Numbered from the stretch's first letter, positions 17,569-27,673 are shown. The stretch: DNA of 64,000 bases from CAZAXU01 sp964489245 (GCA_964489245.1 CAZAXU010000002.1:1-64000); one strand, 5' to 3'. Made by a program: numbers and translations. Notes: a model not told the origin generated them from the sequence alone.

Positions 17569-17913
17569 ATGAAAGTAGAGAACGTAAAATCTCAAATGCG
17601 GAAAGGCGTATTGGAATATTGCATTTTGAATATTCTAGACAAAAACGATGCTTATTCTTCAGACATTCTCAAAGAATTGAAAGATGCAAAAATGATTGTT
17701 GTTGAAGGCACTGTTTATCCACTTTTGACTCGTTTGAAAAATGGCGCATATTTGAGCTATCGTTGGGAAGAGTCCACCTCAGGACCTCCTAGAAAATATT
17801 ATATGCTCACGGAAAAAGGAAAAGATTTTTTAAATATGATGCATCAATCATGGACAGAACTCACCGAGGCTGTTCAATATATAAATAACTCAAAAAAAAT
17901 AAACCGAAAATGA
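17569..17913 (+). CDS. PadR-family transcriptional regulator
   Basis: 114 aa, a short PadR. The winged-helix domain is complete: MRKGVLEYCILNILDKNDAYSSDI, then VEGTVYPLLTRLK and the wing (SGPPRKYYMLTEKGKDFL). These proteins repress their own operons and respond to envelope-active compounds or ligands. The stop overlaps the next ATG by 4 nt, so PadR is translationally coupled to the PspC protein, suggesting it controls this operon. Confidence 0.92.
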   Translation: MKVENVKSQMRKGVLEYCILNILDKNDAYSSDILKELKDAKMIVVEGTVYPLLTRLKNGAYLSYRWEESTSGPPRKYYMLTEKGKDFLNMMHQSWTELTEAVQYINNSKKINRK

Positions 17914-19538
17914 ATAAAACCATAGACATCAGTTTAGGCAAGATTTTATTCCATCTGAATGATACTGCCTACTATAAACTTAAAAAATATTTGGAAGCCG
18001 TCAGAAACTCACTGAAAAATTCTGAGGATGCTGAAGAAGTCATGAATGAAATTGAAGTAAGGATTGCTGAACTGCTGCTGGAAAAACAGTCACATCCGCA
18101 ACAAGTGATAGACGAAAAAGATGTTGATGAAGTCATCAACGTATTAGGACAACCCGAAGATTATCAAGAAGAAATCGAGGACAATGACAGCGGCAACTAT
18201 CATGTCAAGAAAAAACTGTTCAGAGACACTGACAACTCTGCCATCAGCGGTGTGACCTCGGGCATTGCGCATTTTTTCGGAATTGATATCAGTATTATGC
18301 GCATCATCTTCATCATTTTGTTGTTTATCACAAGCGGAACTTTCGGCTTGATTTATATTCTATTATGGATTGTCATTCCTAAAGCCGTATCTGCCTCTGA
18401 CAAACTGAAAATGAAAGGAGAACGCGTCAATATTGACAATATCGTGGATCATGTAAAAGCAGAGGATACTTCAACCTCAAAAAAAAAAATGAACATCGGA
18501 GCAAAAGTTGAAAATACAACACAAGAAATTGGTAGTGTGATTATTAAAATCTTAGGTTTATTCATCGCATTTATCAGTGGTGTTGTTTTGCTGAGCATTA
18601 TTCTCTCCGCCTTGGCAATCAGCCCTTTTTCCGACTTGCACATGCTAGCCTCCGACAATGCTTTCTACCATGCTTTCAACCTGCCCTTGGGGTGGATTAG
18701 TCTTCTGGCTTTTATCGTGCTTGGTTTTCCCATTGGTTTGTTATTCATGTTAGGACTCAAAATGCTAATGCCACACGCCAATATCGGAGGAAACGTATTT
18801 TTGATAGGCGGAACCATTTGGCTGATTAGCGTTCTTTTTGTGTTTGTAAAAAGCACATCGTTGCTCGCTCATAAAAATGTTTCTACCGAAATTGTCGATA
18901 TGGAGAAACAAATACCTTTTCAAGCAGATACTCTAAAAATATTTACATCAAAAAACATCTTGGAAAGAAAAACAGACTATATTCAAACACGTAAAGTTTA
19001 TTATAATTTTAAAGCCTCGAAAAACCAATATTTCAGTTTCAAAATTAAAAAGATTTCAGAAGGAATCAATTTAGATGAAGCCGACGAAAGCGCCCATAGA
19101 ATCGACTATGGATTTCATATTGACAGCATTCAAAAAGATTTGACTTTTTCTTCTCGGTTGTCTTATCCGCAAAAGGAATTTATTCAAGAGCATAAAGTTG
19201 AAATTGATTTCTATATTCCAAAAGATAAATATGTGAAAATCAATGAAAGAATCATGAATCATATGCATGAACCGAATTGTTACAACGGACAATTGCTTTA
19301 TAACAATAACGAGTTGGTTGAATGTATTGAAAATGATATTTTTGATGAAAAAGATTCATTCTTTGATGAGGATGATGAGAGTTTTGAGATCAATGGAGAA
19401 AAATTGAATATGAAAATCAGCAAAGACAGTATAGACATCTATGCCGAAGGAAAAAAAGAGAGAACCGCTCATATCAAAACGGATAAAAACGGGGTAAAAG
19501 TCAATGTTGACAGTAAACACAAAAAAAATGACAAATAA
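17910..19538 (+). CDS. large PspC-domain membrane protein
   Basis: 542 aa. Residues about 1-95 form a helical, acidic domain (MNKTIDISLGKILFHLNDTAYYKLKKYLEA onward, cut here) of the kind found before PspC in Bacteroidota. The PspC domain follows at about 100-165 (LFRDTDNSAISGVTSGIAHFFGIDISIMRIIF and LLWIVIPKA). After a linker come four to five membrane segments (about 205-315), then a soluble, acidic C-terminal domain. PspC senses membrane stress. The gene is coupled to padR upstream, and its last codons overlap the next PspC gene. Confidence 0.85.
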   Translation: MNKTIDISLGKILFHLNDTAYYKLKKYLEAVRNSLKNSEDAEEVMNEIEVRIAELLLEKQSHPQQVIDEKDVDEVINVLGQPEDYQEEIEDNDSGNYHVKKKLFRDTDNSAISGVTSGIAHFFGIDISIMRIIFIILLFITSGTFGLIYILLWIVIPKAVSASDKLKMKGERVNIDNIVDHVKAEDTSTSKKKMNIGAKVENTTQEIGSVIIKILGLFIAFISGVVLLSIILSALAISPFSDLHMLASDNAFYHAFNLPLGWISLLAFIVLGFPIGLLFMLGLKMLMPHANIGGNVFLIGGTIWLISVLFVFVKSTSLLAHKNVSTEIVDMEKQIPFQADTLKIFTSKNILERKTDYIQTRKVYYNFKASKNQYFSFKIKKISEGINLDEADESAHRIDYGFHIDSIQKDLTFSSRLSYPQKEFIQEHKVEIDFYIPKDKYVKINERIMNHMHEPNCYNGQLLYNNNELVECIENDIFDEKDSFFDEDDESFEINGEKLNMKISKDSIDIYAEGKKERTAHIKTDKNGVKVNVDSKHKKNDK

Positions 19539-19977
19539 AAGCATATACAGAACCAGAGAAGACCGTATAATAGGCGGTGTTTCGGGTGGTCTGGCTCAAC
19601 ATCTTAAATCAGACACCTCCCTGATCAGAATATTGTTCATTGTTCTGACCATACTCAACGGATTAGGCGTGATTCTATATGCTTTACTATGGATTATTCT
19701 TCCGGAAGAAAATGGCGACAGAATGTTTGCAACACCTGAAAACGACAATCAAAAAATAAATATAAAAATGAATAAAAAAGACAATACCAATGCAAAACTC
19801 TGGAGCAGCATTATGCTCATCATGTTCGGATTTATCTTCTTGATTGATGAATTTTTCTCCAGCATTGATTTTAGAGATATTTGGCCGGTTTTTCTCATCA
19901 TCACCGGACTAATTATTATTTTTAACGGACTGAATTATAAATCTAAAAAAATCATAAAAAATGAAACAGAACAATAA
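19528..19977 (+). CDS. small PspC-domain protein
   Basis: 149 aa from the ATG at 19528, which overlaps the end of the previous gene by 11 nt; an upstream start at 19504 would add eight residues unlike the family. The PspC domain is N-terminal (YRTREDRIIGGVSGGLAQHL and ALLWIILPEE), followed by a linker and two membrane helices near residues 88-140 that resemble a LiaF/DUF5668 membrane region. It is a second PspC in the same operon and overlaps the next gene by 17 nt. Confidence 0.87.
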   Translation: MTNKSIYRTREDRIIGGVSGGLAQHLKSDTSLIRILFIVLTILNGLGVILYALLWIILPEENGDRMFATPENDNQKINIKMNKKDNTNAKLWSSIMLIMFGFIFLIDEFFSSIDFRDIWPVFLIITGLIIIFNGLNYKSKKIIKNETEQ

Positions 19978-20317
19978 TATACTCGTAGGACTATTCTTTG
20001 TTATTTTAGGCATCCTTTTTCTCTTAAGAAATTTCGATCTTTTTCACTTCAGAATTGAGGATGTTTTCAGGCTATGGCCTTTTGCTCTTATTTATATCGG
20101 AGTGAGAATGCTTCCGGTTGATGACGGTCTCCGAACAAAATTGGAAACCGGCGTCATTATATTGTTTTTCGTGGCTTTGGTCACCTTGCCCTATCTTTCA
20201 AAAAAAGATAATCACAACTGGTATAAGCAAGACCTATACAATTTTGACGACGAGGAAACCAGCATGATTGATTCAAGAATTATCAATTCATATGAAATAG
20301 GTTTATTGAAATCTTAG
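19961..20317 (+). CDS. LiaF-like membrane protein, short
   Basis: 118 aa. NNILVGLFFVILGILFLLRNF and LWPFALIYIGVRML match the LiaI/LiaF N-terminal membrane region, with a third helix at about 68-82. The extramembrane C-terminal beta domain of full LiaF proteins is missing: only about 35 polar residues follow and the gene ends 9 nt before the convergent porP gene. It may be a natural short form or a truncated gene. Confidence 0.7.
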   Translation: MKQNNNILVGLFFVILGILFLLRNFDLFHFRIEDVFRLWPFALIYIGVRMLPVDDGLRTKLETGVIILFFVALVTLPYLSKKDNHNWYKQDLYNFDDEETSMIDSRIINSYEIGLLKS

Positions 20318-20325
20318 CAAAAAAA

Positions 20326-21261
20326 TTACGGAAGAAAAAATTCGCAACGGGCTTTCACTTTTCTATATTTTCTAAAATTCAAATCATAAGAAAGTATAAC
20401 TTCGTGAGAGCCTGAATTGTACTTTCTCAGATTTGTCAAAGCATAATCATAAGCATAACCTATACGCCAATGCTTATCAAGAGAAAAGCTTGCAGTGACC
20501 TGAACCGACGCATTATATCGATAAGAAGCTCCCAACTCAAAGCGTTCCTTATACAACAGGTTTAGATTCAAATCAATAGAAACAGGAGCTCCTTTTACAA
20601 ATTTAATCATTGTTGAAGGTTTGAACAAAAAATCCTTATCCAGTTTAAACACTCTGCCTGAGGTGGCAAAGAAATTTGCCGTTCGACTCAGAGAAAATGA
20701 ATTTGTTTCAGGGTCATATTTAAATCTGGGTGTTTCAAAAATATTTGGAACGGAAAAACCTGCATAGAATTTATCCGTACGATAATAGACTCCAAATCCA
20801 AATCCCGGAAACGCCTGAATAACATCACTATAATTTATCTGATTGGGAGATATGGCTTCACTTAACTTGTCATTAAAGAAAGTATATCCGTTTTTGATTC
20901 CAAAAGATAACTTTCCTTTTCTCGAAACTTCAAAAGTATAGGAAAAATCCAAATATAAATTGGTTTCCTCTGCCAAACCGATTTTGTCATGAACAACCGA
21001 AAAACCGGCGCCTAAATCTTTATAAGCTCTCATGCCAACACTCAAAGTTTGCGTATCCGGAGCGCCATTGATTCCCAGCCATTGCATTCTTCCTAACATC
21101 CTGATGCTTAAATCGTTTTTAGTTCCTACATAAGCAGGATTTATCGAGGTCATATTATACATATACTCCGTATACTGAGGATTTTGTTGTGCAAACACAG
21201 TCCATCCAAACAGCATAATCAAAATCCCAATAATTGTTCGTGTTGTTTTCATATTTGACAC
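20326..21261 (-). CDS. T9SS membrane protein of the PorP/SprF family
   Basis: 311 aa. A signal peptide ending near VFAQQ is followed by the family opening NPQYTEYMYNMTSINPAYVGT and an all-beta barrel with a motif near the end (WRIGYAYDYALTNL, GSHEVILSYDLNF). PorP/SprF proteins sit in the outer membrane and attach or help export one particular large C-terminal-domain partner, as SprF does for SprB. The gene starts 4 nt after the 927-aa cargo gene, so they share an mRNA. It has no second partner gene downstream. Confidence 0.92.
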   Translation of the reverse strand: MSNMKTTRTIIGILIMLFGWTVFAQQNPQYTEYMYNMTSINPAYVGTKNDLSIRMLGRMQWLGINGAPDTQTLSVGMRAYKDLGAGFSVVHDKIGLAEETNLYLDFSYTFEVSRKGKLSFGIKNGYTFFNDKLSEAISPNQINYSDVIQAFPGFGFGVYYRTDKFYAGFSVPNIFETPRFKYDPETNSFSLSRTANFFATSGRVFKLDKDFLFKPSTMIKFVKGAPVSIDLNLNLLYKERFELGASYRYNASVQVTASFSLDKHWRIGYAYDYALTNLRKYNSGSHEVILSYDLNFRKYRKVKARCEFFLP

Positions 21262-21265
21262 TTGT

Positions 21266-24049
21266 CTAGTTCCTAATTATTTGAACAAATCCCGTCCTGG
21301 GTTTCTTGTCTCCATCATTGAAATCAATCACATAAAAATAGACACCCTCCGGAACTTTTCCGTTTTTTTGAAATGCCATACTGACATTTGATGTACCATC
21401 CCACCATTTGGGATTTCCTCTACCCTTATTTTCATAATTATAAACCAAACTTCCCCAACGATCAAAAATCTGCATTTTAAAATTTGGATAGTTCAATAAA
21501 GGTTCTATATAAAATTCATCATCCTGCCCATCGTTATTCGGTGTGATAATATTCGGAAAACCGACCACTTCACGCCAATCTCTTTCATCTGTATTTATCA
21601 CATCCAAATTTGGAAAATCTGTGGGCACTTGTCCGTTAGTCGGATTGATTTGTGTGTTGTCATGATCATAGGCATCATTCAGTCCGTCATGGTCTGCATC
21701 GCTTGTATTGGGTGTGATATCGGCAACACCATCATTGTTCCAATCCCAACCTTCAATGGCATCAACTTCACTATCATTATCCGAATTCAGATCCAAATAA
21801 TCCGGCAGGTCTCTAAAATCTGTATTTGTGGGCACAATAGCTTTGCCTGTTCCTCCACCTATGCCTTGTGTTCTTTGATCATCTTGGTCATATGAATTGT
21901 CTAAGCCGTCTTCATCATCATCGTTTGCATCGGGAGAGAGATACCCATCTGTGGTTTGTCCTTCTATATTGTCCACAATTCCATCTGCATCCGAATCAAT
22001 ATCAATAACATTCACCAACCCATCTCCGTCAGAATCAAAATAAGGAATCATCTGTCCGTTCTCAGTAGGGTCATATTCATCACTTAATCCGTCATGATCT
22101 GCGTCATTCATGCTGATTGGATTTCCGGAAACAGGATAATCCACATGCCCATCATTATCTTCATCTGTTCCACCGGCTTCCACCACATCGGGAATTCCGT
22201 CATCATCAGAATCTATATCCATGTAATCATCATTGCCTGTTCCATCTGTATTGGGAATATCATAGCTTGTAGTTGCAGAGACTCCGTCATTGTTTTCTAA
22301 AGTATTATCTAAACCGTTGTTCCCTACAGGATTATCAACCATCCCATCGTGATTAGCATCTAAAGCAGCATTTCCAACTTCAATAATATCATATATTCCA
22401 TCATCATCAGAATCCAAGTCTAATGAATTCACTAAACCATCATTATCCGTATCACACAACACCTCTACGGAAATATCGTCTATAGCCAAGTCATTCCCCT
22501 GTCCACCAAGTGCGTTATTGACTAAAGTGATTCGGATTTTATCAGCCGCACCGGGATTGAAGATATAGGAAAATTTATGCCAATTCTCATCATTGGGGAT
22601 ATCACTTGTACTAAAAACCGCTAAAATAACCCCTGCATCATCTTGAATGGTTATTTTTAGATTAGGTTTAATTATATTTACCGTTGACTTTATCAAATTT
22701 AAAACCCAAAAATTCAGTTCCTGATATTTGTATGGACGCACCGTTATATTACTTCTATCATAAAATGACAAACCGGCTATACGATCATCCGCATTAAACA
22801 CAGCCATTCGTCCATTGGTATTTCCGGTGTGATCTCCAACCCGAAGCCATGTACTGAAGCTTGATGCTCCATTGGGTCCATGTGGAGCGGCAAATTGTAA
22901 AATAGCATATTCGCCATCATTCACATTTATATTACCGGGATATGCACTACATGCTGCGTTATTCCCATCACCGGGCTCATAACAATAGTTTGTATAAGCA
23001 GATATTGTCCTGATTCCTCGACCAAAACTCTCGTGAAAAGAATTCGGATCTATGCATGATGCATTTTCTACAGCATCAGGAATCCCATCGTTGTCATCGT
23101 CAAGATCTATCATATCTAAAATACCGTCGCCATCCGTATCTACTCTGCTATCTGTACTATCTCTATAATCTGCATCTCCTCCCGTATATACATCCAAATC
23201 AAAATCAGGCAAAATCACGATACCTATTTTCGGGTCATCCACCGTTCCTCCGGGATCGGCATAACCTGCATTTGGCGTTGTGTCATAGTTGTTATCCAAA
23301 CCATCTCCATCGCTATCATTTCCGGATAGTGCAAAACCGGCTTCCACAGTGTCATTTCCTGCTTCATTGTCTGAATCCGTATCTAAATAATCAGGATTAT
23401 CGACTCCATCTGTGTTAGGCGGATTCAACCAAGTCCCGTTAGTATCATAGTTATCATCTACTCCGTTATGGTCAGTGTCATTTCCGCCAGGAGCCACATA
23501 AGAAATTGTTGCCTGTGCTTCTATATTATCAGGAATACCGTCTCCATCGCTATCCAAATCTAGAAAATTCAAAATTGTATCCGTATCATCTGCACTTTCG
23601 GGGATGGTATAATTTATGGTCGCCGCACTTGAATCATTATTTTCCAGAGTATTATCCAAACCATTATTCCCAACAGGGTTATCTGTTCTGCCGTCGTGGT
23701 CGGTATCTGCTGCCATATTTCCCGCTTCCACAATATCATAAATTCCATCGTTGTCTGAATCCAAGTCCAGCCTATTGACTATTCCATCTCCATCCGTATC
23801 ACACGATGCCGCATTGCATTCTTCCAAATCAGGAATACCATCATTATCATCATCCAAATCATTACTGTCATCAATGCCGTCATTATCACTATCAAGAGAA
23901 ACATGCAGAGAATTATTTGTCACATCATCTATTCTAAAAAAACCAAATAATGTTGTATCAGAAGCGGTCGTCAATGACACAAGAAGGATAAAAACCAAAC
24001 CCACATCCAATAAGTATTTATGACTTGTTTTTTGAACAAATATTTTCAT
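21266..24049 (-). CDS. large T9SS type B cargo with thrombospondin type 3 repeats
   Basis: 927 aa. A signal peptide ends near residue 30. Blocks of D-x-D-x-D-G-rich repeats (such as DSDNDGIDDSNDLDDDNDGIPD) run from about residue 50 to 300 and 535 to 840; these bind calcium and stiffen the protein. A non-repetitive domain at about 330-530 with a Cys pair and lectin-like beta pattern could be the functional head. The C-terminal gliding-motility-associated domain starts near VGFPNIITPNNDGQDDEFYI and ends GVYFYVIDFNDGDKKPRTGFVQIIRN. Likely an adhesin or surface filament exported through PorP/SprF. Its repeats closely match the upstream gene. Confidence 0.87.
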   Translation of the reverse strand: MKIFVQKTSHKYLLDVGLVFILLVSLTTASDTTLFGFFRIDDVTNNSLHVSLDSDNDGIDDSNDLDDDNDGIPDLEECNAASCDTDGDGIVNRLDLDSDNDGIYDIVEAGNMAADTDHDGRTDNPVGNNGLDNTLENNDSSAATINYTIPESADDTDTILNFLDLDSDGDGIPDNIEAQATISYVAPGGNDTDHNGVDDNYDTNGTWLNPPNTDGVDNPDYLDTDSDNEAGNDTVEAGFALSGNDSDGDGLDNNYDTTPNAGYADPGGTVDDPKIGIVILPDFDLDVYTGGDADYRDSTDSRVDTDGDGILDMIDLDDDNDGIPDAVENASCIDPNSFHESFGRGIRTISAYTNYCYEPGDGNNAACSAYPGNINVNDGEYAILQFAAPHGPNGASSFSTWLRVGDHTGNTNGRMAVFNADDRIAGLSFYDRSNITVRPYKYQELNFWVLNLIKSTVNIIKPNLKITIQDDAGVILAVFSTSDIPNDENWHKFSYIFNPGAADKIRITLVNNALGGQGNDLAIDDISVEVLCDTDNDGLVNSLDLDSDDDGIYDIIEVGNAALDANHDGMVDNPVGNNGLDNTLENNDGVSATTSYDIPNTDGTGNDDYMDIDSDDDGIPDVVEAGGTDEDNDGHVDYPVSGNPISMNDADHDGLSDEYDPTENGQMIPYFDSDGDGLVNVIDIDSDADGIVDNIEGQTTDGYLSPDANDDDEDGLDNSYDQDDQRTQGIGGGTGKAIVPTNTDFRDLPDYLDLNSDNDSEVDAIEGWDWNNDGVADITPNTSDADHDGLNDAYDHDNTQINPTNGQVPTDFPNLDVINTDERDWREVVGFPNIITPNNDGQDDEFYIEPLLNYPNFKMQIFDRWGSLVYNYENKGRGNPKWWDGTSNVSMAFQKNGKVPEGVYFYVIDFNDGDKKPRTGFVQIIRN

Positions 24050-24135
24050 TTTTTATGCTTTTGTTGTGTTGTATTTTTTTTCAAAAATAAATATTTATTA
24101 CTTGCTTATGATTTTTTTATTCATAAAATATACTT

Positions 24136-27100
24136 CTACCTGATTACCTGAACAAATCCGTTTATAGGTTTGTGCTTCCCATCATTAAAATCAATTATAT
24201 AAAAATATACACCCTCAGGAACCTGACCGTTTTTTTGAAACAACATATTGACATTTGATGTGCCGTCCCACCATTTCGGGCTTGTGCTTCCTCTGTTTTC
24301 ATACTTATAGACCAAACTTCCCCATCGATCATAAATTTCCATTTTAAAATTAGGATAAATCAACAATGCTTCAATATAAAATTCATCATCGGAACCATCG
24401 TTGTTCGGTGTGATGATATTCGGCACCGGAATAAGTTCCCGCCAATCTCTTTCAAAGGTTCCGGGAACATCCAAATTAGGAAAATCTGCAGGCACTTGTC
24501 CATTGGTCGGAAAAATCTGCACACTATTGTTGTCATAAGCATCATCCAATCCATCATCATCAATATCACTAAAATCCGGCGTGGTATCAGCTATCCCGTC
24601 ATTGTCTCTATCCCAACCTTCAATCGGGTCATCATAAAAATCATTATCTGAATTACGGTCTAAGTAATCCGGTTCATCGGCACGATCTGTATTAGTCGGC
24701 ACAACAGCGGTTCCTGTTCCGTTTCCAACGCCAAAAGCGGCTTCATCATCTTGATCATAAGTATCGTCCAAACCGTCATGATCCGAATCGGCATTTGCCG
24801 GAGGTGCATATCCCAAGGTGGTTTGGGCTTCTATATTATCCACAATGCCGTCTGCATCTGAATCAATATCCATGAAATCATAGAAAGAATCCGCATCGGT
24901 GTCCGGATTGGGAATATCATCTCCTCCCTGATTAGAATCGTATTCATCTGCCAAACCATCTCTGTTCACATCGTTCATACTGGTCGGAACACCGGAAAGT
25001 GGATAGTCAACATGCGCATCAAAATCAGAATCATCTCCACCGGCTTCTACAATATCCGAAATGCCGTCATTGTCCCAATCCAAATCAAATTGGTCAATTA
25101 CCCCGTCTCCATCCAAATCGTACCGATCATCTTGATGATTTCCGTCTGTATCGATAAATCCGGAAATTGTCACATCAAAAAGATCATAAATATTATTGCC
25201 ATTCATATCTACAAAAGGATCATGTCCTCTGTGTTCAATTATATCAAGTATGCCATCGTTATCGTCGTCAATATCTATATGATCGGGAATGCCGTCTCTG
25301 TCATTGTCAGAGGTTATCACAACGGTTATAATTGCATCATCACAATTTTCGGGATCAATAGTTTGACAAATTTGATAATGAATTTGATAGGTTCCGTTGA
25401 CCAGACCTCTCGGCACGCTGATATCTCCGGTTGATGCGTTAAGTGTGACATGAGAGCCTCCGTCATTCAATATGGTTGTAGTGATATCCGCATCAGGGTT
25501 TAAGACTCCATCCAGAGAATCATTTAAAGTGATATCCCCAACATACCCGCCTTCAAAAGTATTGATTGGTGTGGTGGAATAATCGTCATCAACCGCATCA
25601 ATCGGAGTTAACACAATTATGGGAGGGGTCTCATCTTTAGACTCCAATAGATTATTAAGTGGATCTTCTCCCCCTAAACCGGCTCCGTTAACTCCTCTAC
25701 ACGGGTCTGAGAGCTCTACCCTCAGTTCAACAACAATTTGCTGTCCGGGGTCTAAAATGCCGGATGTTCCGTCAAAAATATTGATATCCGTCAAGCCGTT
25801 ATAAGCCGGATTAAGATTCGGAAGTATGGTTGCCGTGGAAATAATCGGTAAAATTCTAAGAGAAATAACACGCTCAACATGGCTGGCGCCACAAATATTG
25901 GCAAGATTGTCTGTCAGAGTGATATTATGAAGCTGAACATCTGATGTCGGTCTGGGCGAATTTTCAGCGGTGAGACGATAAGTCACATCCTTATTCCCCG
26001 AAATGCCACTCTCTGCGGGTTGTTCACGAATCTTTTCTTTTCTTATAGAAACTTTAATTTGATATAAGAATCTCATACCCACCCAATCGCATTCACATTG
26101 ATCTTCAGAAGATGCAATATTTGTAGGAGCATCCGTTTCATACATTCTATCCATATGATTGCCCTGAGAATCACTCCAAACCACATAAGCCGACCTTCTT
26201 TTAAAGTTCGGATTCGTTTCATTTTGCCCGTCGGCAGCACCTTGTGTCATGCTTCGGTTAGGATTCCTCAATCCATGCCAATCATGATTAGCAGTTGGCG
26301 CTACCTTTACATATACCTCCAAAAAAATGCTTTGTCCTGCCGGAAGATTATTTCCGGGAGCCAAAAGTTCCGAATTCATATTCCCGTCGTAAGCAGTGTT
26401 AAGACTTACAGGATGCCCGCTTATTTGTGATACTTGCGTGATTTGAAAGCTGATATCTCTATCTTCAAGATAATTGTACAATCCCAAGTTAAAATTCACA
26501 TTATGTGCCGTAGCTGTTCCGTCATTTGTGATAATGATGGTATCTCTCACATCATATGTTCCGTCAAGATTCACCGGAGGTTCATCTGTGGGCTGATAAT
26601 AATTGGCGGCTACGGTGGTTTCTGTAGTATGAAAATCTTTCAGCGACAAATTCGCAGTCGGATTTCCACCGGAGGAAGTAGATGTAATGATATTGTCAAA
26701 AGACACTCCGTGTCCTGAACCTGCCCCGACCCCTCCTGCACAAGCCGGATCTACATAAACACAGTACTGAAAATTTATTTCTTGCCCGGGATAGAGCACA
26801 TTTGATGCTACTTCCGAGGGCAAGAAAATTCCTTGTGCTCCCGGAGTCGAGTCTGTTGCATCAAATTCTGTTGCATACCACGAACTTCCATCCCAATCAC
26901 GAGGATAAAACCCCCCTCCGGGTCTTCGTGTCCTACTTGTCGACATCCATTCCCTGTCTATTTGTGTTATACACCCAATACCAAAAACTGCATTAAGGTC
27001 ATTAAACAGCTGAATATTGTGAATTTGTGTCACCCCTATATTTCTGACTTCAACGTTATATCTGATTTTATATAAACTGTTTTTTGTATAACCCTGATTG

Positions 27101-27534
27101 CAACTTCTTATTCGAATTCTTAATTTGTTTCCGGGCGGCTCCACCCCGATAATCAAGGTTGTCGTGCTTGTTGCTGTTCCGTCGGAAACAGTATAAGTAA
27201 TTGTAGGAAAAAAGCCACTGAATCCTGCTGCAGGAATAAAAATATAACTGCCGTCTGCGTTTATTGTTATGGTTCCTTCATTCAATGTAAGCGTTGTGCC
27301 GGCAGGATAAGTTGTGCCATTAATCTCAAATTGCGTGATATGCAATATGTCGCCATCTTGATCTGTATCGTTGCCCAAAAGCCCCGGTGCAGGAACATTC
27401 AGGGTCACTCCCGCATTGGTATAGTTCACGTCAGAGACTCCAACGGGAGGATGGTTCTGTGCAAAACCCATGACATTAATCCAAAAAAAGAGAACCCAAA
27501 GGTTGTCAAATTTTAACAAACAATTTTTCATCAT
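24136..27534 (-). CDS. very large T9SS type B cargo with cadherin-like and calcium repeats
   Basis: 1132 aa. After the signal peptide, residues about 30-130 form a VCBS/cadherin-like domain (GNDTDQDGD, GTITINADGSYIFIPAAGFSG). A long beta-rich region with repeated DUF11-like units follows (about 135-640), then another cadherin-like unit and TSP3-type calcium repeats (about 745-1035). The C-terminal sorting domain (PNIITPNNDGSDDEFYI to NGFVQVIR) nearly matches the downstream gene over the last 300 residues, so the two genes share a duplicated tail. It is the first gene of the three-gene operon with its paralogue and PorP/SprF. Confidence 0.87.
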   Translation of the reverse strand: MMKNCLLKFDNLWVLFFWINVMGFAQNHPPVGVSDVNYTNAGVTLNVPAPGLLGNDTDQDGDILHITQFEINGTTYPAGTTLTLNEGTITINADGSYIFIPAAGFSGFFPTITYTVSDGTATSTTTLIIGVEPPGNKLRIRIRSCNQGYTKNSLYKIRYNVEVRNIGVTQIHNIQLFNDLNAVFGIGCITQIDREWMSTSRTRRPGGGFYPRDWDGSSWYATEFDATDSTPGAQGIFLPSEVASNVLYPGQEINFQYCVYVDPACAGGVGAGSGHGVSFDNIITSTSSGGNPTANLSLKDFHTTETTVAANYYQPTDEPPVNLDGTYDVRDTIIITNDGTATAHNVNFNLGLYNYLEDRDISFQITQVSQISGHPVSLNTAYDGNMNSELLAPGNNLPAGQSIFLEVYVKVAPTANHDWHGLRNPNRSMTQGAADGQNETNPNFKRRSAYVVWSDSQGNHMDRMYETDAPTNIASSEDQCECDWVGMRFLYQIKVSIRKEKIREQPAESGISGNKDVTYRLTAENSPRPTSDVQLHNITLTDNLANICGASHVERVISLRILPIISTATILPNLNPAYNGLTDINIFDGTSGILDPGQQIVVELRVELSDPCRGVNGAGLGGEDPLNNLLESKDETPPIIVLTPIDAVDDDYSTTPINTFEGGYVGDITLNDSLDGVLNPDADITTTILNDGGSHVTLNASTGDISVPRGLVNGTYQIHYQICQTIDPENCDDAIITVVITSDNDRDGIPDHIDIDDDNDGILDIIEHRGHDPFVDMNGNNIYDLFDVTISGFIDTDGNHQDDRYDLDGDGVIDQFDLDWDNDGISDIVEAGGDDSDFDAHVDYPLSGVPTSMNDVNRDGLADEYDSNQGGDDIPNPDTDADSFYDFMDIDSDADGIVDNIEAQTTLGYAPPANADSDHDGLDDTYDQDDEAAFGVGNGTGTAVVPTNTDRADEPDYLDRNSDNDFYDDPIEGWDRDNDGIADTTPDFSDIDDDGLDDAYDNNSVQIFPTNGQVPADFPNLDVPGTFERDWRELIPVPNIITPNNDGSDDEFYIEALLIYPNFKMEIYDRWGSLVYKYENRGSTSPKWWDGTSNVNMLFQKNGQVPEGVYFYIIDFNDGKHKPINGFVQVIR

Positions 27535-27549
27535 TCCATGTATATAAAC

Positions 27550-27566
27550 TAGACATCCGGTGTCTA
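27550..27566 (-). promoter_or_regulatory. dyad in the leader of the large cargo operon
   Basis: TAGACA and TGTCTA form a 6-bp inverted repeat around a 5-bp spacer (TCCGG), 16 nt upstream of the ATG at 27534. The size fits a repressor site or a small RNA hairpin that would hide the start region. A single copy was noted; weak support. Confidence 0.25.
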
Positions 27567-27665
27567 TGAATATCCTTTATCGTTATCAAAATCTCCAAGC
27601 ACAAGCATCAAAGTAATTTGACAATAATATTGAGTAAAAAAATCAACCTCCCCTTTTTGTGTTTG

Positions 27666-27673
27666 CAAAGTTA
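27666..27673 (-). promoter_or_regulatory. -7 box (TAACTTTG) of the cargo operon
   Basis: The minus-strand sequence TAACTTTG fits TAnnTTTG. It implies a leader of about 125 nt before the ATG at 27534, including the 27550-27566 dyad. No clear -33 box was seen at the usual spacing. Confidence 0.4.

Noticed and set aside
23056..24023. Plus-strand frames of 90-120 codons opposite the calcium-repeat gene
   Set aside because: They arise from the repetitive codon use of the minus-strand gene and have no family features.
21600..25500. Strongly repetitive DNA resembling a tandem array or CRISPR-like pattern
   Set aside because: The repeats encode calcium-binding D-x-D-x-D-G units in two real proteins; there are no constant repeats with unique spacers.
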